Source of the DNA: Streptomyces albidoflavus
GTDB taxonomy: Bacteria > Actinomycetota > Actinomycetes > Streptomycetales > Streptomycetaceae
Reading direction: 5' to 3'
DNA length: 64,000 nt
Assembly: GCF_000719955.1 (NCBI RefSeq)
Contig: NZ_JOII01000001.1
Location: 62,001-126,000, forward strand
Both the position numbers and the translations under genes were made by a program. Below the pieces are notes generated by a model. That model worked only from the letters and a program-made list of their open reading frames with translations. It was not told the DNA's origin and ran no database searches. Each line of letters starts with the position of its first letter. The stretch's first letter is position 1. Positions 1 to 8,739 of this stretch are shown here, in pieces.

Positions 1-1126
1 TGTCGCCCGGCTTGGCGTGCAACTCGATGCCGGCGGCGGCCTGCACCGGGTCCTCCTTGCGGGCGCGGCCCGCGCCGAGCCGCCAGGCGGCGACGCCGAC
101 GTCGTAGGCGTCGAGGCGGGAGAGGACGCCGGTGGCGGGGGCGGTGACGGTGTGGGTGTGGCGGGCGGTGGGGAGCGGGGCGTCCGGGTCGCCGCCCTGG
201 GCGGAGATCATGCGGCGCCAGACGTCCATGGCGGAGCCGTCGGCGAGCTTCTTCGCCGGGTCGGCGTCGTGGATGCCGGCCGCCTCCAGCATGTCCCGGG
301 CGAGGGCGAGGGTCAGTTCGACCACGTCGGCGGGGCCGCCGCCGGCCAGCACCTCGACCGATTCGCGGACCTCCAGGGCGTTGCCCGCGGTCAGGCCGAG
401 CGGCGTCGACATGCCGGTGAGCAGGGCGACCGTCTTCACGCCGTGGTCGGTGCCGAGGGAGACCATGGTCTCGGCCAGTTCGCGGGCGTCCTCGACGGTC
501 TTCATGAAGGCGCCGGTGCCGCACTTGACGTCCAGGACGAGGGAGCCGGTGCCCTCGGCGATCTTCTTCGACATGATCGAGGAGGCGATCAGCGGGATGG
601 CCTCGACGGTGCCGGTGACGTCGCGCAGCGCGTACAGCTTCTTGTCGGCGGGGGCCAGGCCGTCGCCGGCGGCGCAGATGACGGCGCCGGTGGAGGCGAG
701 GACGTCGAGGAGTTCGGCGTTGCTGAGCGAGGCGCGCCAGCCGGGGATGGACTCCAGCTTGTCGAGGGTGCCGCCGGTGTGGCCGAGGCCGCGCCCGCTG
801 AGCTGCGGCACGGCGGCGCCGCAGGCCGCGACGAGCGGGGCGAGCGGCAGGGTGATCTTGTCGCCGACGCCGCCGGTGGAGTGCTTGTCGGCGGTGGGGC
901 GGGCCAGCGAGGAGAAGTCGAGGCGCTCGCCGGAGGCGATCATGGCGGCGGTCCAGCGGGCGATCTCGCGGCGGTCCATGCCGTTCAGCAGGATCGCCAT
1001 GGCCAGCGCGGACATCTGCTCGTCGGCGACGGCGCCACGCGTGTAGGCGTCGACGGTCCAGTCGATCTGGGCGTCGGTGAGGGGGATGCGGTCGCGCTTG
1101 GCGCGGATGACCGAGATGACGTCCAT
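1..1126 (-). CDS. deoA: Thymidine phosphorylase, 3' end outside window
   Basis: Catalyses reversible phosphorolysis of thymidine (and deoxyuridine) to the base and 2-deoxyribose-1-phosphate in pyrimidine salvage. About 375 N-terminal residues are present; the family is usually 425-440 residues, so some 50-60 are lost at the window edge. The nucleoside phosphorylase signature is clear: KHSTGGVGDK at about 81-90 and SGRGLGHTGGTLDKLES at about 110-126. The start is ATG at 1126. It lies directly downstream of cdd, with which it forms a salvage pathway (cytidine to uridine, then phosphorolysis), and behind a nucleoside ABC transporter. A strong hairpin with a T tract lies between cdd and deoA, so deoA may be partly uncoupled from the operon. 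Confidence 0.95.
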   Translation of the reverse strand, partial: MDVISVIRAKRDRIPLTDAQIDWTVDAYTRGAVADEQMSALAMAILLNGMDRREIARWTAAMIASGERLDFSSLARPTADKHSTGGVGDKITLPLAPLVAACGAAVPQLSGRGLGHTGGTLDKLESIPGWRASLSNAELLDVLASTGAVICAAGDGLAPADKKLYALRDVTGTVEAIPLIASSIMSKKIAEGTGSLVLDVKCGTGAFMKTVEDARELAETMVSLGTDHGVKTVALLTGMSTPLGLTAGNALEVRESVEVLAGGGPADVVELTLALARDMLEAAGIHDADPAKKLADGSAMDVWRRMISAQGGDPDAPLPTARHTHTVTAPATGVLSRLDAYDVGVAAWRLGAGRARKEDPVQAAAGIELHAKPGD

Positions 1127-1190
1127 CGGTCCGGCCTTTCTTCGGGGAGGCGGGCGTGCGGGCCGCGCCGCCTCGGAGCGGAAAAACGGG

Positions 1191-1224
1191 CGGGGCGGGG
1201 CGCCGGTCCTGGCGCCCCGCCCCG
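1191..1224 (-). terminator. Intrinsic terminator between cdd and deoA
   Basis: A perfect 14-bp inverted repeat (arms 1191-1204 and 1211-1224, 6-base loop) lies 10 bases after the cdd stop. Read on the minus strand it is followed within a few bases by five T residues, a true intrinsic-terminator layout that is uncommon in this GC-rich group. It sits inside what otherwise looks like one operon, so it could reduce deoA expression relative to the transporter. Confidence 0.7.
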
Positions 1225-1233
1225 GGGTCGTGC

Positions 1234-1674
1234 CTACGCCTCGCCGGCCGCGTCCTGCGCCGTGAGGTGGCCGGCGCCGAACGCCTGCGGCAGCATCGCG
1301 TCGAGGGTGCGGACGCCCTCGGGGGTGCGCAGCAGCAGCTCCGGGCCGCCGGCCTCGTAGAGGAGCTGGCGGCAGCGGCCGCAGGGGACGAGGGCCGCGC
1401 CGGCGCCGTCCACGCACGCGAAGTGCGTGAGGCGGCCGCCGCCGGTGGCGTGCAGCTGCGAGACCAGGCCGCACTCGGCGCAGAGGCCGATGCCGTAGCT
1501 GGCGTTCTCGACGTTGCACCCGGTGACGATCCGGCCGTCGTCGGTACGGGCGGCGGCGCCGACCGGGTACCCCGAGTAGGGGGCGTACGCCCGGGACATG
1601 GCGTCCCGGGCGGCCTCCAGCAGGGGGCCCCAGCCGCCGGGCGGCTCGGTGGCGGCGGGGCCGGGGGCCGTCAT
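1234..1674 (-). CDS. cdd: Cytidine deaminase
   Basis: A 146-residue zinc enzyme that hydrolytically deaminates cytidine and deoxycytidine to uridine and deoxyuridine. The signature is intact: CNVENASYG at 53-61, the CAE motif at 65-67 (zinc ligand Cys65, proton-shuttle Glu67) and PCGRC at 97-101 giving the other two zinc cysteines. Length fits the small homotetrameric bacterial form. The start ATG overlaps the stop of the upstream permease gene (ATGA, 1671-1674), so translation is probably coupled. Position after a nucleoside transporter and before deoA supports a nucleoside scavenging operon. Confidence 0.96.
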   Translation of the reverse strand: MTAPGPAATEPPGGWGPLLEAARDAMSRAYAPYSGYPVGAAARTDDGRIVTGCNVENASYGIGLCAECGLVSQLHATGGGRLTHFACVDGAGAALVPCGRCRQLLYEAGGPELLLRTPEGVRTLDAMLPQAFGAGHLTAQDAAGEA

Positions 1675-2939
1675 CCGGCCTGGCCCTTCCGGTACGGCTT
1701 GTTGTTGTACTTCGGCATGCGTAGTTTCTGCGCCGCCAGGGCCATCACCAGCAGGGTGACGACGTACGGGGTGGCGCCGACCATCTCGTTGGGCACGGTG
1801 TCCGTCATGAAGTACCAGACCAGCACGAGGACGGCGAAGCCGGCCGACACCGCGCCCGTCAGGTAGCTCTTGCGGTAGATCTTCCATACCGCCAGCAGGA
1901 CCAGCACCACCGCGATCAGCAGCAGCAGGGCGTGCACGGTGGTGCCGCCGTTGCGGAGCTGGAGCGCGTCGGAGTAGCCGAAGAGGCCCGCGCCCGCGGC
2001 GAGGCCGCCGGGACGCCAGTTGCCGAAGATCATCGCGGCGAGGCCGATGTAGCCGCGGCCGCCGGTCTGGCCCTCGTTGTAGATGTGCGAGCGGACCATG
2101 GCGAGGAAGACGCCGCCGAGTCCGGCGAGCGCGCCGGAGGTGGCGACGGCCGCGTACTTGTACAGGTAGACGTTGACGCCGAGGGACTCGGCGGCCAGCG
2201 GGTTCTCGCCGCAGGAGCGGAGCCTGAGGCCGAACGGCGTGCGCCACAGGACGAAGTACGAGCCGACGACCAGGAGCACGGTCAGCGCGGTGAGCGCCGA
2301 GACGTTGGTGACCAGGCCGCCGAGGATGCCGGCGATGTCGGAGACGAGGAACCAGTGGTGGCTCTCCAGCGACTTCAGCCCGTCGGAGAGGCCGGGCACG
2401 GTGAACGACGGGAGGTCGTCCACGGCCGGGGACTGCTTGGGGCTGGCGCCGAGGTGGGCCAGCGGCTCGAACCAGCGCTTGGCGAGGTAGGAGGTGGCAC
2501 CGAGGGCCAGGATGTTGATGGCCACACCGGAGATGATGTGGTCGACGCCGAAGGAGACGGTGGCCACGGCGTGCACCAGGCCGCCGAGGGCGCCGGCGAG
2601 GACGCCGACGAGGACGCCGGTCCACGGGCCCCACTGGTAGCCGGCCCAGGCACCGAAGAAGGTGCCGAGGATCATCATGCCTTCGAGGCCGATGTTGACC
2701 ACGCCCGCGCGCTCGGCCCACAGACCGCCGAGACCGGCGAGGCCGATCGGCACGGCCAGCGAGAGGGCGGCGGCGATCTGGCTGGAGCCGGTGATGTTGT
2801 CGGCGCCGGTGATGACGCGTACGGCGCACAGGGCAAGCAGCGCCCCGGAGAGGAGCAGCAGGACGCGCGGCAGGCTCATCCGCCGCGAGCGGGTGGGCGC
2901 GGGCGGGGTGGCCTTCTCAGCGGTGACCGTGGCGCTCAT
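1671..2939 (-). CDS. Nucleoside ABC transporter permease (YufQ/NupQ type)
   Basis: A 422-residue integral membrane protein of the branched-chain/ribose permease superfamily. It is one of two inner-membrane subunits of a BMP-family nucleoside importer. It has about ten hydrophobic segments and the typical conserved stretch GLGGLWAERAGVVNIGLEGM at about 69-88 seen in YufQ-like permeases, followed by RTPFGLRLRSCGENP in the cytoplasmic coupling region. It overlaps the second permease by four bases upstream (ATGA at 2936-2939) and cdd by four bases downstream. The substrate is inferred to be nucleosides from the neighbours, not from a residue-level signature. Confidence 0.93.
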   Translation of the reverse strand: MSATVTAEKATPPAPTRSRRMSLPRVLLLLSGALLALCAVRVITGADNITGSSQIAAALSLAVPIGLAGLGGLWAERAGVVNIGLEGMMILGTFFGAWAGYQWGPWTGVLVGVLAGALGGLVHAVATVSFGVDHIISGVAINILALGATSYLAKRWFEPLAHLGASPKQSPAVDDLPSFTVPGLSDGLKSLESHHWFLVSDIAGILGGLVTNVSALTALTVLLVVGSYFVLWRTPFGLRLRSCGENPLAAESLGVNVYLYKYAAVATSGALAGLGGVFLAMVRSHIYNEGQTGGRGYIGLAAMIFGNWRPGGLAAGAGLFGYSDALQLRNGGTTVHALLLLIAVVLVLLAVWKIYRKSYLTGAVSAGFAVLVLVWYFMTDTVPNEMVGATPYVVTLLVMALAAQKLRMPKYNNKPYRKGQAG

Positions 2940-4162
2940 GCCGGCACCTCCTTCTTCTCAGTGCTGTCCGGGGTGTTCGGTCCGGCGTCGGGGCCTCGGT
3001 CGTCCGGGCCGTCGCCGCCGTCACCGGGGCCCTCGCCGCCGGTGCCGGAGTCGGGGCCCGGGCCACCGGGACCGCCCTGGCCGGCGGCGGCGAGCTCGGC
3101 GCCGACCATGCGCTGCTGGGACTTGAGGGAGTAGCGGCGGACCAGTTCGTAGGCGATGACCACGCAGAGGACGATGACGCCCTGCATGACGCCGACGATC
3201 TCCTTGTCGTAGCCGTGGAACTCCAGGCGGTTGCCGCCGCGTTCGAGGAAGCCCCAGAGCAGGGCGGCGAAGGCGATGCCGACCGGGTTGTTCCGGCCGA
3301 GCAGCGCGATGGCGATGCCGGTGAAGCCGATGCCGGTGGGGAAGTTGCTGGTGAACTGGTGGCTGTCGTTGAGCAGCAGCGGCAGGCCGGTGAGGCCGGC
3401 GACGGCGCCGGAGAGCGCCATGCTGGTGATCACCATGCGCTTGACGCCGACACCGCTGGCCTTGGCGGCCTCCTCGGAGCGGCCGACGGCGCGCAGGTCG
3501 AAGCCGAACCGGGTGCGGCCCAGCAGGAACCAGAAGCCGATGCCGGCGAGGACCGAGACGACGATGAAGCCCCAGATCTCTCCGTCGGCGCCCATGTCGA
3601 AGGAGAAGAACTGCCCGGACTCGGGGAGCGGCTGGGTGGAGACGCTGTTGGTGTCCTTGTGCAGCACGGCGAGCCGGTCCTCGACCAGCAGGTAGCCGAT
3701 GAAGCTGGTGGCCAGCGAGTTGAGCATGATCGTGGAGATCACCTCGCTGACGCCCCGGTAGACCTTGAGCAGCGCGGCGATCGAGGCCCACATGGCGCCG
3801 ACCAGCATCGCCACCAGGATGATCAGCGGGATGTGCACCAGGACGGGCAGTTCCAGCGCGCCGCCGACGGCGGCGGCGAAGAACGCGGCCAGGCGGTACT
3901 GGCCGTCCACGCCGATGTTGAAGAGGTTCATCCGGAAGCCGATGGCGACGGCGAGTCCGGCGAGGTAGTACGTGGTCGCCTTGTTGAGGATGAAGACCTG
4001 GCTGTCGGACTTGGTGCCGTAGTCGAACATCACCCAGAAGGCGGTGAACGGGTCCTTGCCGGTCGCGACCAGCACCACCGAGGTGATGACGAAGGCGGCG
4101 GCCAGCGCGAGGACGGGCGCGAGCAGCGTGAGCAGCACACGCTCCACGGAGAAGCGCTTCAT
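2936..4162 (-). CDS. Nucleoside ABC transporter permease (YufP/NupP type)
   Basis: A 408-residue membrane subunit, partner of the preceding permease. It begins with a basic N-terminus (MKRFSVERVLLTLLAPVLAL) and a first membrane segment. It contains FRMNLFNIGVDGQYRLAAF near 77-95, the counterpart of the NIGxEGQ motif of this family, and RTRFGFDLRAVGRSEEAAKA as coupling helix. The last 50 residues form a hydrophilic tail very rich in Gly, Pro, Asp and Ser, which is lineage-specific. Start and stop both overlap neighbouring genes by four bases, so the ATPase, both permeases and cdd are probably translationally coupled. Confidence 0.93.
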   Translation of the reverse strand: MKRFSVERVLLTLLAPVLALAAAFVITSVVLVATGKDPFTAFWVMFDYGTKSDSQVFILNKATTYYLAGLAVAIGFRMNLFNIGVDGQYRLAAFFAAAVGGALELPVLVHIPLIILVAMLVGAMWASIAALLKVYRGVSEVISTIMLNSLATSFIGYLLVEDRLAVLHKDTNSVSTQPLPESGQFFSFDMGADGEIWGFIVVSVLAGIGFWFLLGRTRFGFDLRAVGRSEEAAKASGVGVKRMVITSMALSGAVAGLTGLPLLLNDSHQFTSNFPTGIGFTGIAIALLGRNNPVGIAFAALLWGFLERGGNRLEFHGYDKEIVGVMQGVIVLCVVIAYELVRRYSLKSQQRMVGAELAAAGQGGPGGPGPDSGTGGEGPGDGGDGPDDRGPDAGPNTPDSTEKKEVPA

Positions 4163-5940
4163 CGGGTGTCACCGTCCTCGCGGGGGTGGTCGTCGTTCTG
4201 CGAGCCGGCGACGGCCTCGCGCGGCTCGTCCTGCGGGGTACGGGCGCCGGGCACGGGCGGCGGCCCGTCCGGGTGCTCCAGGTGGCCGGTGGCGGCGCCG
4301 GTCATGGCCGAGCCCAGCTCCTCGGGGGTGATCGCGGCCGGGTCGGCGTCGGCGACCAGGCGGCCCCGGTACATGACCCGCAGCGAGTCGGAGAGGCCGA
4401 TCAGCTCGTCGAGGTCGGCGGAGATCAGCAGGACCGCCAGCCCCTCGCGGCGGGCCTCGCGGATCTGGTCCCAGATCTGCGCCTGCGCGCCGACGTCGAC
4501 GCCGCGCGTCGGGTGGGCGGCGATGAGCAGCTTGGGGTGGTGGCTCATCTCGCGGCCGACGATCAGCTTCTGCTGGTTGCCGCCGGAGAGCGAGGAGGCG
4601 GGCACGTCGATGCCGGGCGTGCGCACGTCGTACTCGGTGACGATCCGCTCGGTGTCGCGGCGGGCCGCGCCCGGGTCGAGGAAGGCGCCCTTGGAGTTGG
4701 GGGCCTCGGTGACGTGGCCGAGGATGCGGTTCTCCCAGAGCGGGGCGTCCAGGAGCAGGCCGTGGCGGTGGCGGTCCTCGGGGATGTAGCCGATGCCGCC
4801 CTCGCGGCGCTGCCGGGTCGGGGTGCGCGAGATGTCCTGGCCGTCCAGGCGCAGGGCGCCCCCGGCCGCCTCGCGCATGCCCATGACGGCCTCGACCAGT
4901 TCGGCCTGGCCGTTGCCCTCGACGCCGGCGATGCCCATGACCTCACCGGCGTGGATGGTGAAGGTGACGTCGTCGCAGACGGGCCGGCCGGTCTGCGGGT
5001 CGTGGACGGTGAGCCCCTCCACGGCCAGCATCGGCTTGTCGGTGACGGTCGACTCGCGGGTCTCCGGGGTGGGCAGGGCCGAGCCGACCATCAGCTCGGC
5101 GAGGTGCCGGGCGGTGGTCTCGGCCGGGTCCACCGAGGCGACGGTGGTGCCGCGCCGGATGACGGTGATGGCGTCGGCGACCGAGAGCACCTCGCCCAGC
5201 TTGTGCGAGATGAACAGGACGGTGAGCCCCTCGGCCTTCAGCTCGCGCAGGTTGTCGAAGAGGGCGTCCACCTCCTGCGGCACCAGCACGGCGGTGGGCT
5301 CGTCGAGGATCAGCGTGCGCGCGCCCCGGTAGAGGACCTTGAGGATCTCCACCCGCTGCCGGTCGGCGACGCCGAGGTCCTCCACGAGGACGTCGGGCCG
5401 CACCCCCAGTCCGTACGCGTCGGAGATCTCCTGGATCTTCCGCCGCGCCCTGCCGCCGATGCCGTGCAGCTTCTCGGCGCCGAGAACGATGTTCTCCAGC
5501 ACGGTGAAGTTGTCGGCCAGCATGAAGTGCTGGTGGACCATGCCGACGCCGCGGGCGATGGCGTCGCCGGGCGAGTGCAGGTCGGCCCGGGTGCCGTCGA
5601 GCGTGATGGTGCCCTCGTCGGGACGCTGCATCCCGTAGAGGATCTTCATCAGGGTCGACTTGCCCGCGCCGTTCTCGCCGACGAGGGCGTGCACCGTGCC
5701 GCGGCGGACGGTGATGTCGATGTCGTGGTTGGCGACGACTCCGGGGAACCGCTTGGTGATTCCGCGGAGCTCGACGGCGATGTCGGCACCGGCGGAGCCG
5801 GAGCCGGACTCACCGGTGGGAGGCTCGCCCTGGGGGGCGCTGGCGGCTTTGATGACGCGCTCCTGGCTGACTGGAGGGTGGTGGCTGGGTACGGCTGACG
5901 GGCCGTACGAACACTCCGCGCACCGGGGGGCGGTGCGCAA
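4159..5940 (-). CDS. Nucleoside ABC transporter ATP-binding protein (double domain)
   Basis: Energises the nucleoside importer. It is a duplicated ATPase of the sugar/nucleoside (CUT2-like) type. The first cassette has Walker A GENGAGKST near 88-96 and the aspartate-glutamate Walker B in LILDEPTAVL. The second cassette has a degenerate Walker A (GVEGNGQAE) but a good LSGGNQQK signature. The start is uncertain: there is no ATG or GTG in frame anywhere before the first ATPase motif. The only standard-type codon is TTG at 5940. A good AGGAG lies six bases before an ATC codon at 5853, so translation may start there. About 25-30 extra N-terminal residues would then be untranslated. Confidence 0.92.
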   Translation of the reverse strand: MRTAPRCAECSYGPSAVPSHHPPVSQERVIKAASAPQGEPPTGESGSGSAGADIAVELRGITKRFPGVVANHDIDITVRRGTVHALVGENGAGKSTLMKILYGMQRPDEGTITLDGTRADLHSPGDAIARGVGMVHQHFMLADNFTVLENIVLGAEKLHGIGGRARRKIQEISDAYGLGVRPDVLVEDLGVADRQRVEILKVLYRGARTLILDEPTAVLVPQEVDALFDNLRELKAEGLTVLFISHKLGEVLSVADAITVIRRGTTVASVDPAETTARHLAELMVGSALPTPETRESTVTDKPMLAVEGLTVHDPQTGRPVCDDVTFTIHAGEVMGIAGVEGNGQAELVEAVMGMREAAGGALRLDGQDISRTPTRQRREGGIGYIPEDRHRHGLLLDAPLWENRILGHVTEAPNSKGAFLDPGAARRDTERIVTEYDVRTPGIDVPASSLSGGNQQKLIVGREMSHHPKLLIAAHPTRGVDVGAQAQIWDQIREARREGLAVLLISADLDELIGLSDSLRVMYRGRLVADADPAAITPEELGSAMTGAATGHLEHPDGPPPVPGARTPQDEPREAVAGSQNDDHPREDGDTR

Positions 5941-6303
5941 GGGGCGTGCGGGGGTGGTGTGCGCCCGGGGGCGTACGAGGGCGTGGAGTACGCGGCCTCA
6001 CACGGAACGGACCCGGGGCTGCCGTGGGGCGCGCCCCGGGTCCGGGCCGCTGCGGGCCGGTTGGGGGCCGACCCCTGGGTCCGGCCGCCGAGGGTGTGAC
6101 CGTGCCCGGGTCCGGTGAAGGGCCCGGGGCTGGTCCGGCTGCCGCGCCCGGTCTGAAGGGAGTGGGGGCTGTACGGAGGTCGGCTGGAAGGGGGTGGACG
6201 TCGCGCCGCCCAGCCGGCGGGGCCGGTGGGGCGGGCGGCGCGACGGCCGCCGCGGGGTGGTCCCGCGGGCGGCGATCGGTCCGCGGGGCGGGCCCTTGCG
6301 GGC
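5941..6303. other. Intergenic region downstream of BMP lipoprotein gene
   Basis: These 363 bases contain no gene I can support. They are very G-rich on the plus strand and hold one clear hairpin (6246-6273). The stretch separates the BMP lipoprotein gene from the rest of the transporter operon, allowing the abundant binding protein to be expressed above the membrane subunits, as is usual for binding-protein importers. No promoter for the ATPase gene was recognised with confidence. Confidence 0.4.
6246..6273 (-). terminator. Hairpin downstream of BMP lipoprotein gene
   Basis: An inverted repeat with 11 paired bases per arm, one bulged base and a short loop lies about 30 bases after the lipoprotein stop. 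There is no T tract, typical for streptomycete terminators or 3' stabilising hairpins. It may stabilise the lipoprotein message while reducing read-through into the ATPase gene. Confidence 0.5.
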
Positions 6304-7344
6304 TCAGCCCTTGTAGGTGTCGGTGACCTTGATGTCGCCGTCCGAGATCTTCTTCTGGGCCTCTTCGATCTTCGGCTTGATGTCGTCGATGAAGCCGCCG
6401 GAGTAGGAGAGGCTCACGCCGCCCTGCTCCAGGGTGAACGACTGGACACCGGTGAGCTTCTTGCCGTCCTCGATGGACTTGACGAAGTTGTAGACGGCGA
6501 CGTCGACGTTCTTGACCGCCGAGGTCAGGATCGAGTTCTTGTACGGGGCCAGCGGCTCGGAGTTGTACTGGTCGCCGTCGACACCGATCGACCAGGCGCC
6601 CTTCTTCTTCGCGGTGGCCTCGATGGCACCCGAACCGGAGGCACCGGCGGCGGAGTAGATCACGTCGATGTCGCGGGCGAGCATGCCCGAGGCGATCTCC
6701 TTGCCGCGGTCGGGCTGGCCGAAGCCGGCCGTGTCGTTGCCCTCCTTGACCCACTGGACGTCCAGCTTGGCCTTGGGGTTGGTGTCCTTGATGCCCTGCT
6801 CGAAGCCGCCCGCGAACTTCTTGATGAGGACGGAGTCGGTGCCGCCGATGAAGCCGATGTGGTCGGACTTCGACTTGAGGGCGGCGGCCACGCCGGCCAG
6901 GTAGGACGCCTCGTGCTCGTTGAAGACCAGGCTGGTGACGTTGGGCAGGTCGACCACGGCGTCGACGATGGCGAAGTCGACGTCCTTGTACTTCTTGGCC
7001 GCCTTGGTCACCGAGGGCGCGTAGGCGAAACCGACCGCGATGACGGGGTTGTAGCCGGCGTCGGCGAGGTCGGCGAGGTGCTGGTAGCGGTCGGCCTCGG
7101 TCTCACCGGTCTTCGCGGTGATCTCCTTGCCGCCGAGCTTCAGCTCCTTCTTGGCCTTGTCGTAGCCCTTGGCGGCGGAGTCGTTGAACGAGTGGTCGCC
7201 ACGGCCGCCTTCGTCGTAGGAGAGGCCGATGCCCTTGTTCTCGCCCGAGGACGCCTCGGTGGAGGACTCGCCACACGCGGTGGCGGTGAACGCGAGAGAC
7301 GCGGTTGCTATGCCCGCGGTGAGAATCCTGGTTACCCGGCGCAC
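6304..7344 (-). CDS. BMP-family nucleoside-binding lipoprotein
   Basis: The extracytoplasmic substrate-binding component of the nucleoside importer (basic membrane protein/PnrA family), 346 residues. The start chosen is GTG at 7344, preceded by GGAAGGAAA; this gives a short basic N-terminus, a hydrophobic core and a lipobox-like ATAC with lipidated Cys24, followed by a Ser/Glu-rich linker. Mature-domain hallmarks include GRGDHSFNDSAAKGYDKA, GFAYAPSVTKAAKKYKDVDF and GVDGDQYN, all characteristic of BMP proteins. The lipobox has Ala at -3, slightly off consensus. It is first in the operon direction ahead of ATPase, permeases, cdd and deoA, separated by an intergenic hairpin. Confidence 0.93.
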   Translation of the reverse strand: MRRVTRILTAGIATASLAFTATACGESSTEASSGENKGIGLSYDEGGRGDHSFNDSAAKGYDKAKKELKLGGKEITAKTGETEADRYQHLADLADAGYNPVIAVGFAYAPSVTKAAKKYKDVDFAIVDAVVDLPNVTSLVFNEHEASYLAGVAAALKSKSDHIGFIGGTDSVLIKKFAGGFEQGIKDTNPKAKLDVQWVKEGNDTAGFGQPDRGKEIASGMLARDIDVIYSAAGASGSGAIEATAKKKGAWSIGVDGDQYNSEPLAPYKNSILTSAVKNVDVAVYNFVKSIEDGKKLTGVQSFTLEQGGVSLSYSGGFIDDIKPKIEEAQKKISDGDIKVTDTYKG

Positions 7345-7680
7345 GAGGGTTTCCTTCCACTGACCCGAGAGCGCCGGCTTCCGGCGCTGGTTTCGCCGCA
7401 TCGTAACGCGCGTAGATGTCGGGGAAAGCCCCCTTCCGCAGCCGTTATCGATTCGACGCGAACCGGCCACGTCGCGCGGGCGGACGGCGGGTTGACGCAG
7501 GGCGTCGGAACGGTGGCACGGGGTGGCGGAGCGGGGTTTCCGTGGGGTTACGCGCGAAGGGGCGCGGGGCCGCCGGGGGCCGCGAGGGGCCAGGACCGGC
7601 CACCGGGATCGCATACGAAGCACGGCGGGGCCGCGCCCGGGAGGTCTCCCCCGCGGGCGCGGCCCCGTCCGGTGTGGTGG
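7345..7680. other. Intergenic region with BMP leader hairpin and terminator
   Basis: These 336 bases separate two minus-strand genes. On the left side lies the BMP leader: a perfect 8-bp inverted repeat with a 3-base loop at 7370-7388, about 25 bases before the GTG start, and a possible -10 hexamer TACGAT near 7396-7401. On the right side lies the terminator of the next gene at 7627-7666. No gene is supported here. Confidence 0.45.
7627..7666 (-). terminator. Terminator of the 7681-8739 gene
   Basis: A perfect 13-bp GC-rich inverted repeat (arms 7627-7639 and 7654-7666) lies 15 bases after the stop of the secreted-protein gene. There is no T tract. Confidence 0.6.
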
Positions 7681-8739
7681 TCACCGGTTGACCGACTGGA
7701 TCTCCTCGACCGTGACCGCCTGCTCGGCGCCGAAGGTGCCGTCGGGCAGGTCGCCGCCGGTGCCGCCGCTGCCGGTCCAGGCGATCTCCCAGGTCACGGT
7801 GGCCTGGAGCGGGAAGGTCTTGCCGCCCGACGACCGCAGGTAGGTCAGCCCGCAGCTGGGCTCCTCGTCCGCCTTGCCCTTGGCGTACGGCTCGCCGATC
7901 GACCCGTCGGCGTTGATCGCGCACTCCCCCGAGGCCGGGAAGGTCGTGGCGTCCTTGGTCCCCGGCTCCAGCTTGAGCGAGACGGGCTTGGCCGTGGTGG
8001 TCGCCTGGATGTTCAGGCCGCCGGCGTCGAGCGAGGCGGTGACGGCGACCTCCTTGAAGGTGGCCTTGTCGAGCCAGGCCCAGGTCGGCAGGTTGACCTT
8101 GGTGGCCACCTCCGGGGCGAGCGCGACCTTGGTACCGGGCACCTTGAGCCGGCTGTAGGCGAGCTGGGCGAGGATGTCCGGGGTGATGGCGTTCTCCACC
8201 TCGGGCGTCTCGCCGTTGTCGACCCAGAAGGTCGCCTCGTCGCAGGCGAACGCGGCCGGGTCGAGTGCCTCCTCCCGCGCCGGGTCGCGGACCGCCTCCC
8301 ACCACATGCCCTCGCCGGACTTCTCCTTGTTGAAGTCGTCGTAGGGCTCGCCGTTGATGTAGTGGTCCTGGGACATCCGGTACGCCTCGCCGGCGCCGCT
8401 GAAGTGCGGGATGTCCCAGCTCTTGCGGAACTCCTCCTCGAACTCCTCGGGCGACCACTTCGGCTCGTACCAGCAGGCGGGCGGCGTCCAGTCACCGGCC
8501 GGGGCGACCGGACCGGCGCCCTTCCCTCCGGAGCCGTTCTTCGACTCGTCGTACGTCACGACGCTGGCGTAGATGCTGTCCCCGCCGGAGCCGCCGGAGG
8601 GCGTGGCGGTGCCCTCCGTCGAGCCGCCGGAGCCGCCGCGGGCCGCCCACGCGGTCTGCGGCAGCACGGCCAGGGCGGCGGCCGCGGTCAGCACGGTCAG
8701 GGCCCTGCCGGTCCGCGACCTCACGGATATCACTGGCAT
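7681..8739 (-). CDS. Secreted protein of unknown function
   Basis: I do not recognise a family. The 352 residues begin with a Sec signal peptide: basic start, hydrophobic core and AWA cleavage near residue 32. A Gly/Ser/Thr-rich linker follows, then a folded domain of about 280 residues with several aromatic clusters (DWTPPACWYEPKW, EGMWWEAV) and four cysteines that could form disulfides. It overlaps the upstream lipoprotein gene by ten bases, so the two are an operon and may act together at the cell surface. The C-terminal half alternates beta-strand-like segments. Confidence 0.85.
   Translation of the reverse strand: MPVISVRSRTGRALTVLTAAAALAVLPQTAWAARGGSGGSTEGTATPSGGSGGDSIYASVVTYDESKNGSGGKGAGPVAPAGDWTPPACWYEPKWSPEEFEEEFRKSWDIPHFSGAGEAYRMSQDHYINGEPYDDFNKEKSGEGMWWEAVRDPAREEALDPAAFACDEATFWVDNGETPEVENAITPDILAQLAYSRLKVPGTKVALAPEVATKVNLPTWAWLDKATFKEVAVTASLDAGGLNIQATTTAKPVSLKLEPGTKDATTFPASGECAINADGSIGEPYAKGKADEEPSCGLTYLRSSGGKTFPLQATVTWEIAWTGSGGTGGDLPDGTFGAEQAVTVEEIQSVNR

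Noticed and set aside
4186..5898. 570-codon frame opposite the ABC ATPase
   Set aside because: Shadow; no motifs, low-complexity.
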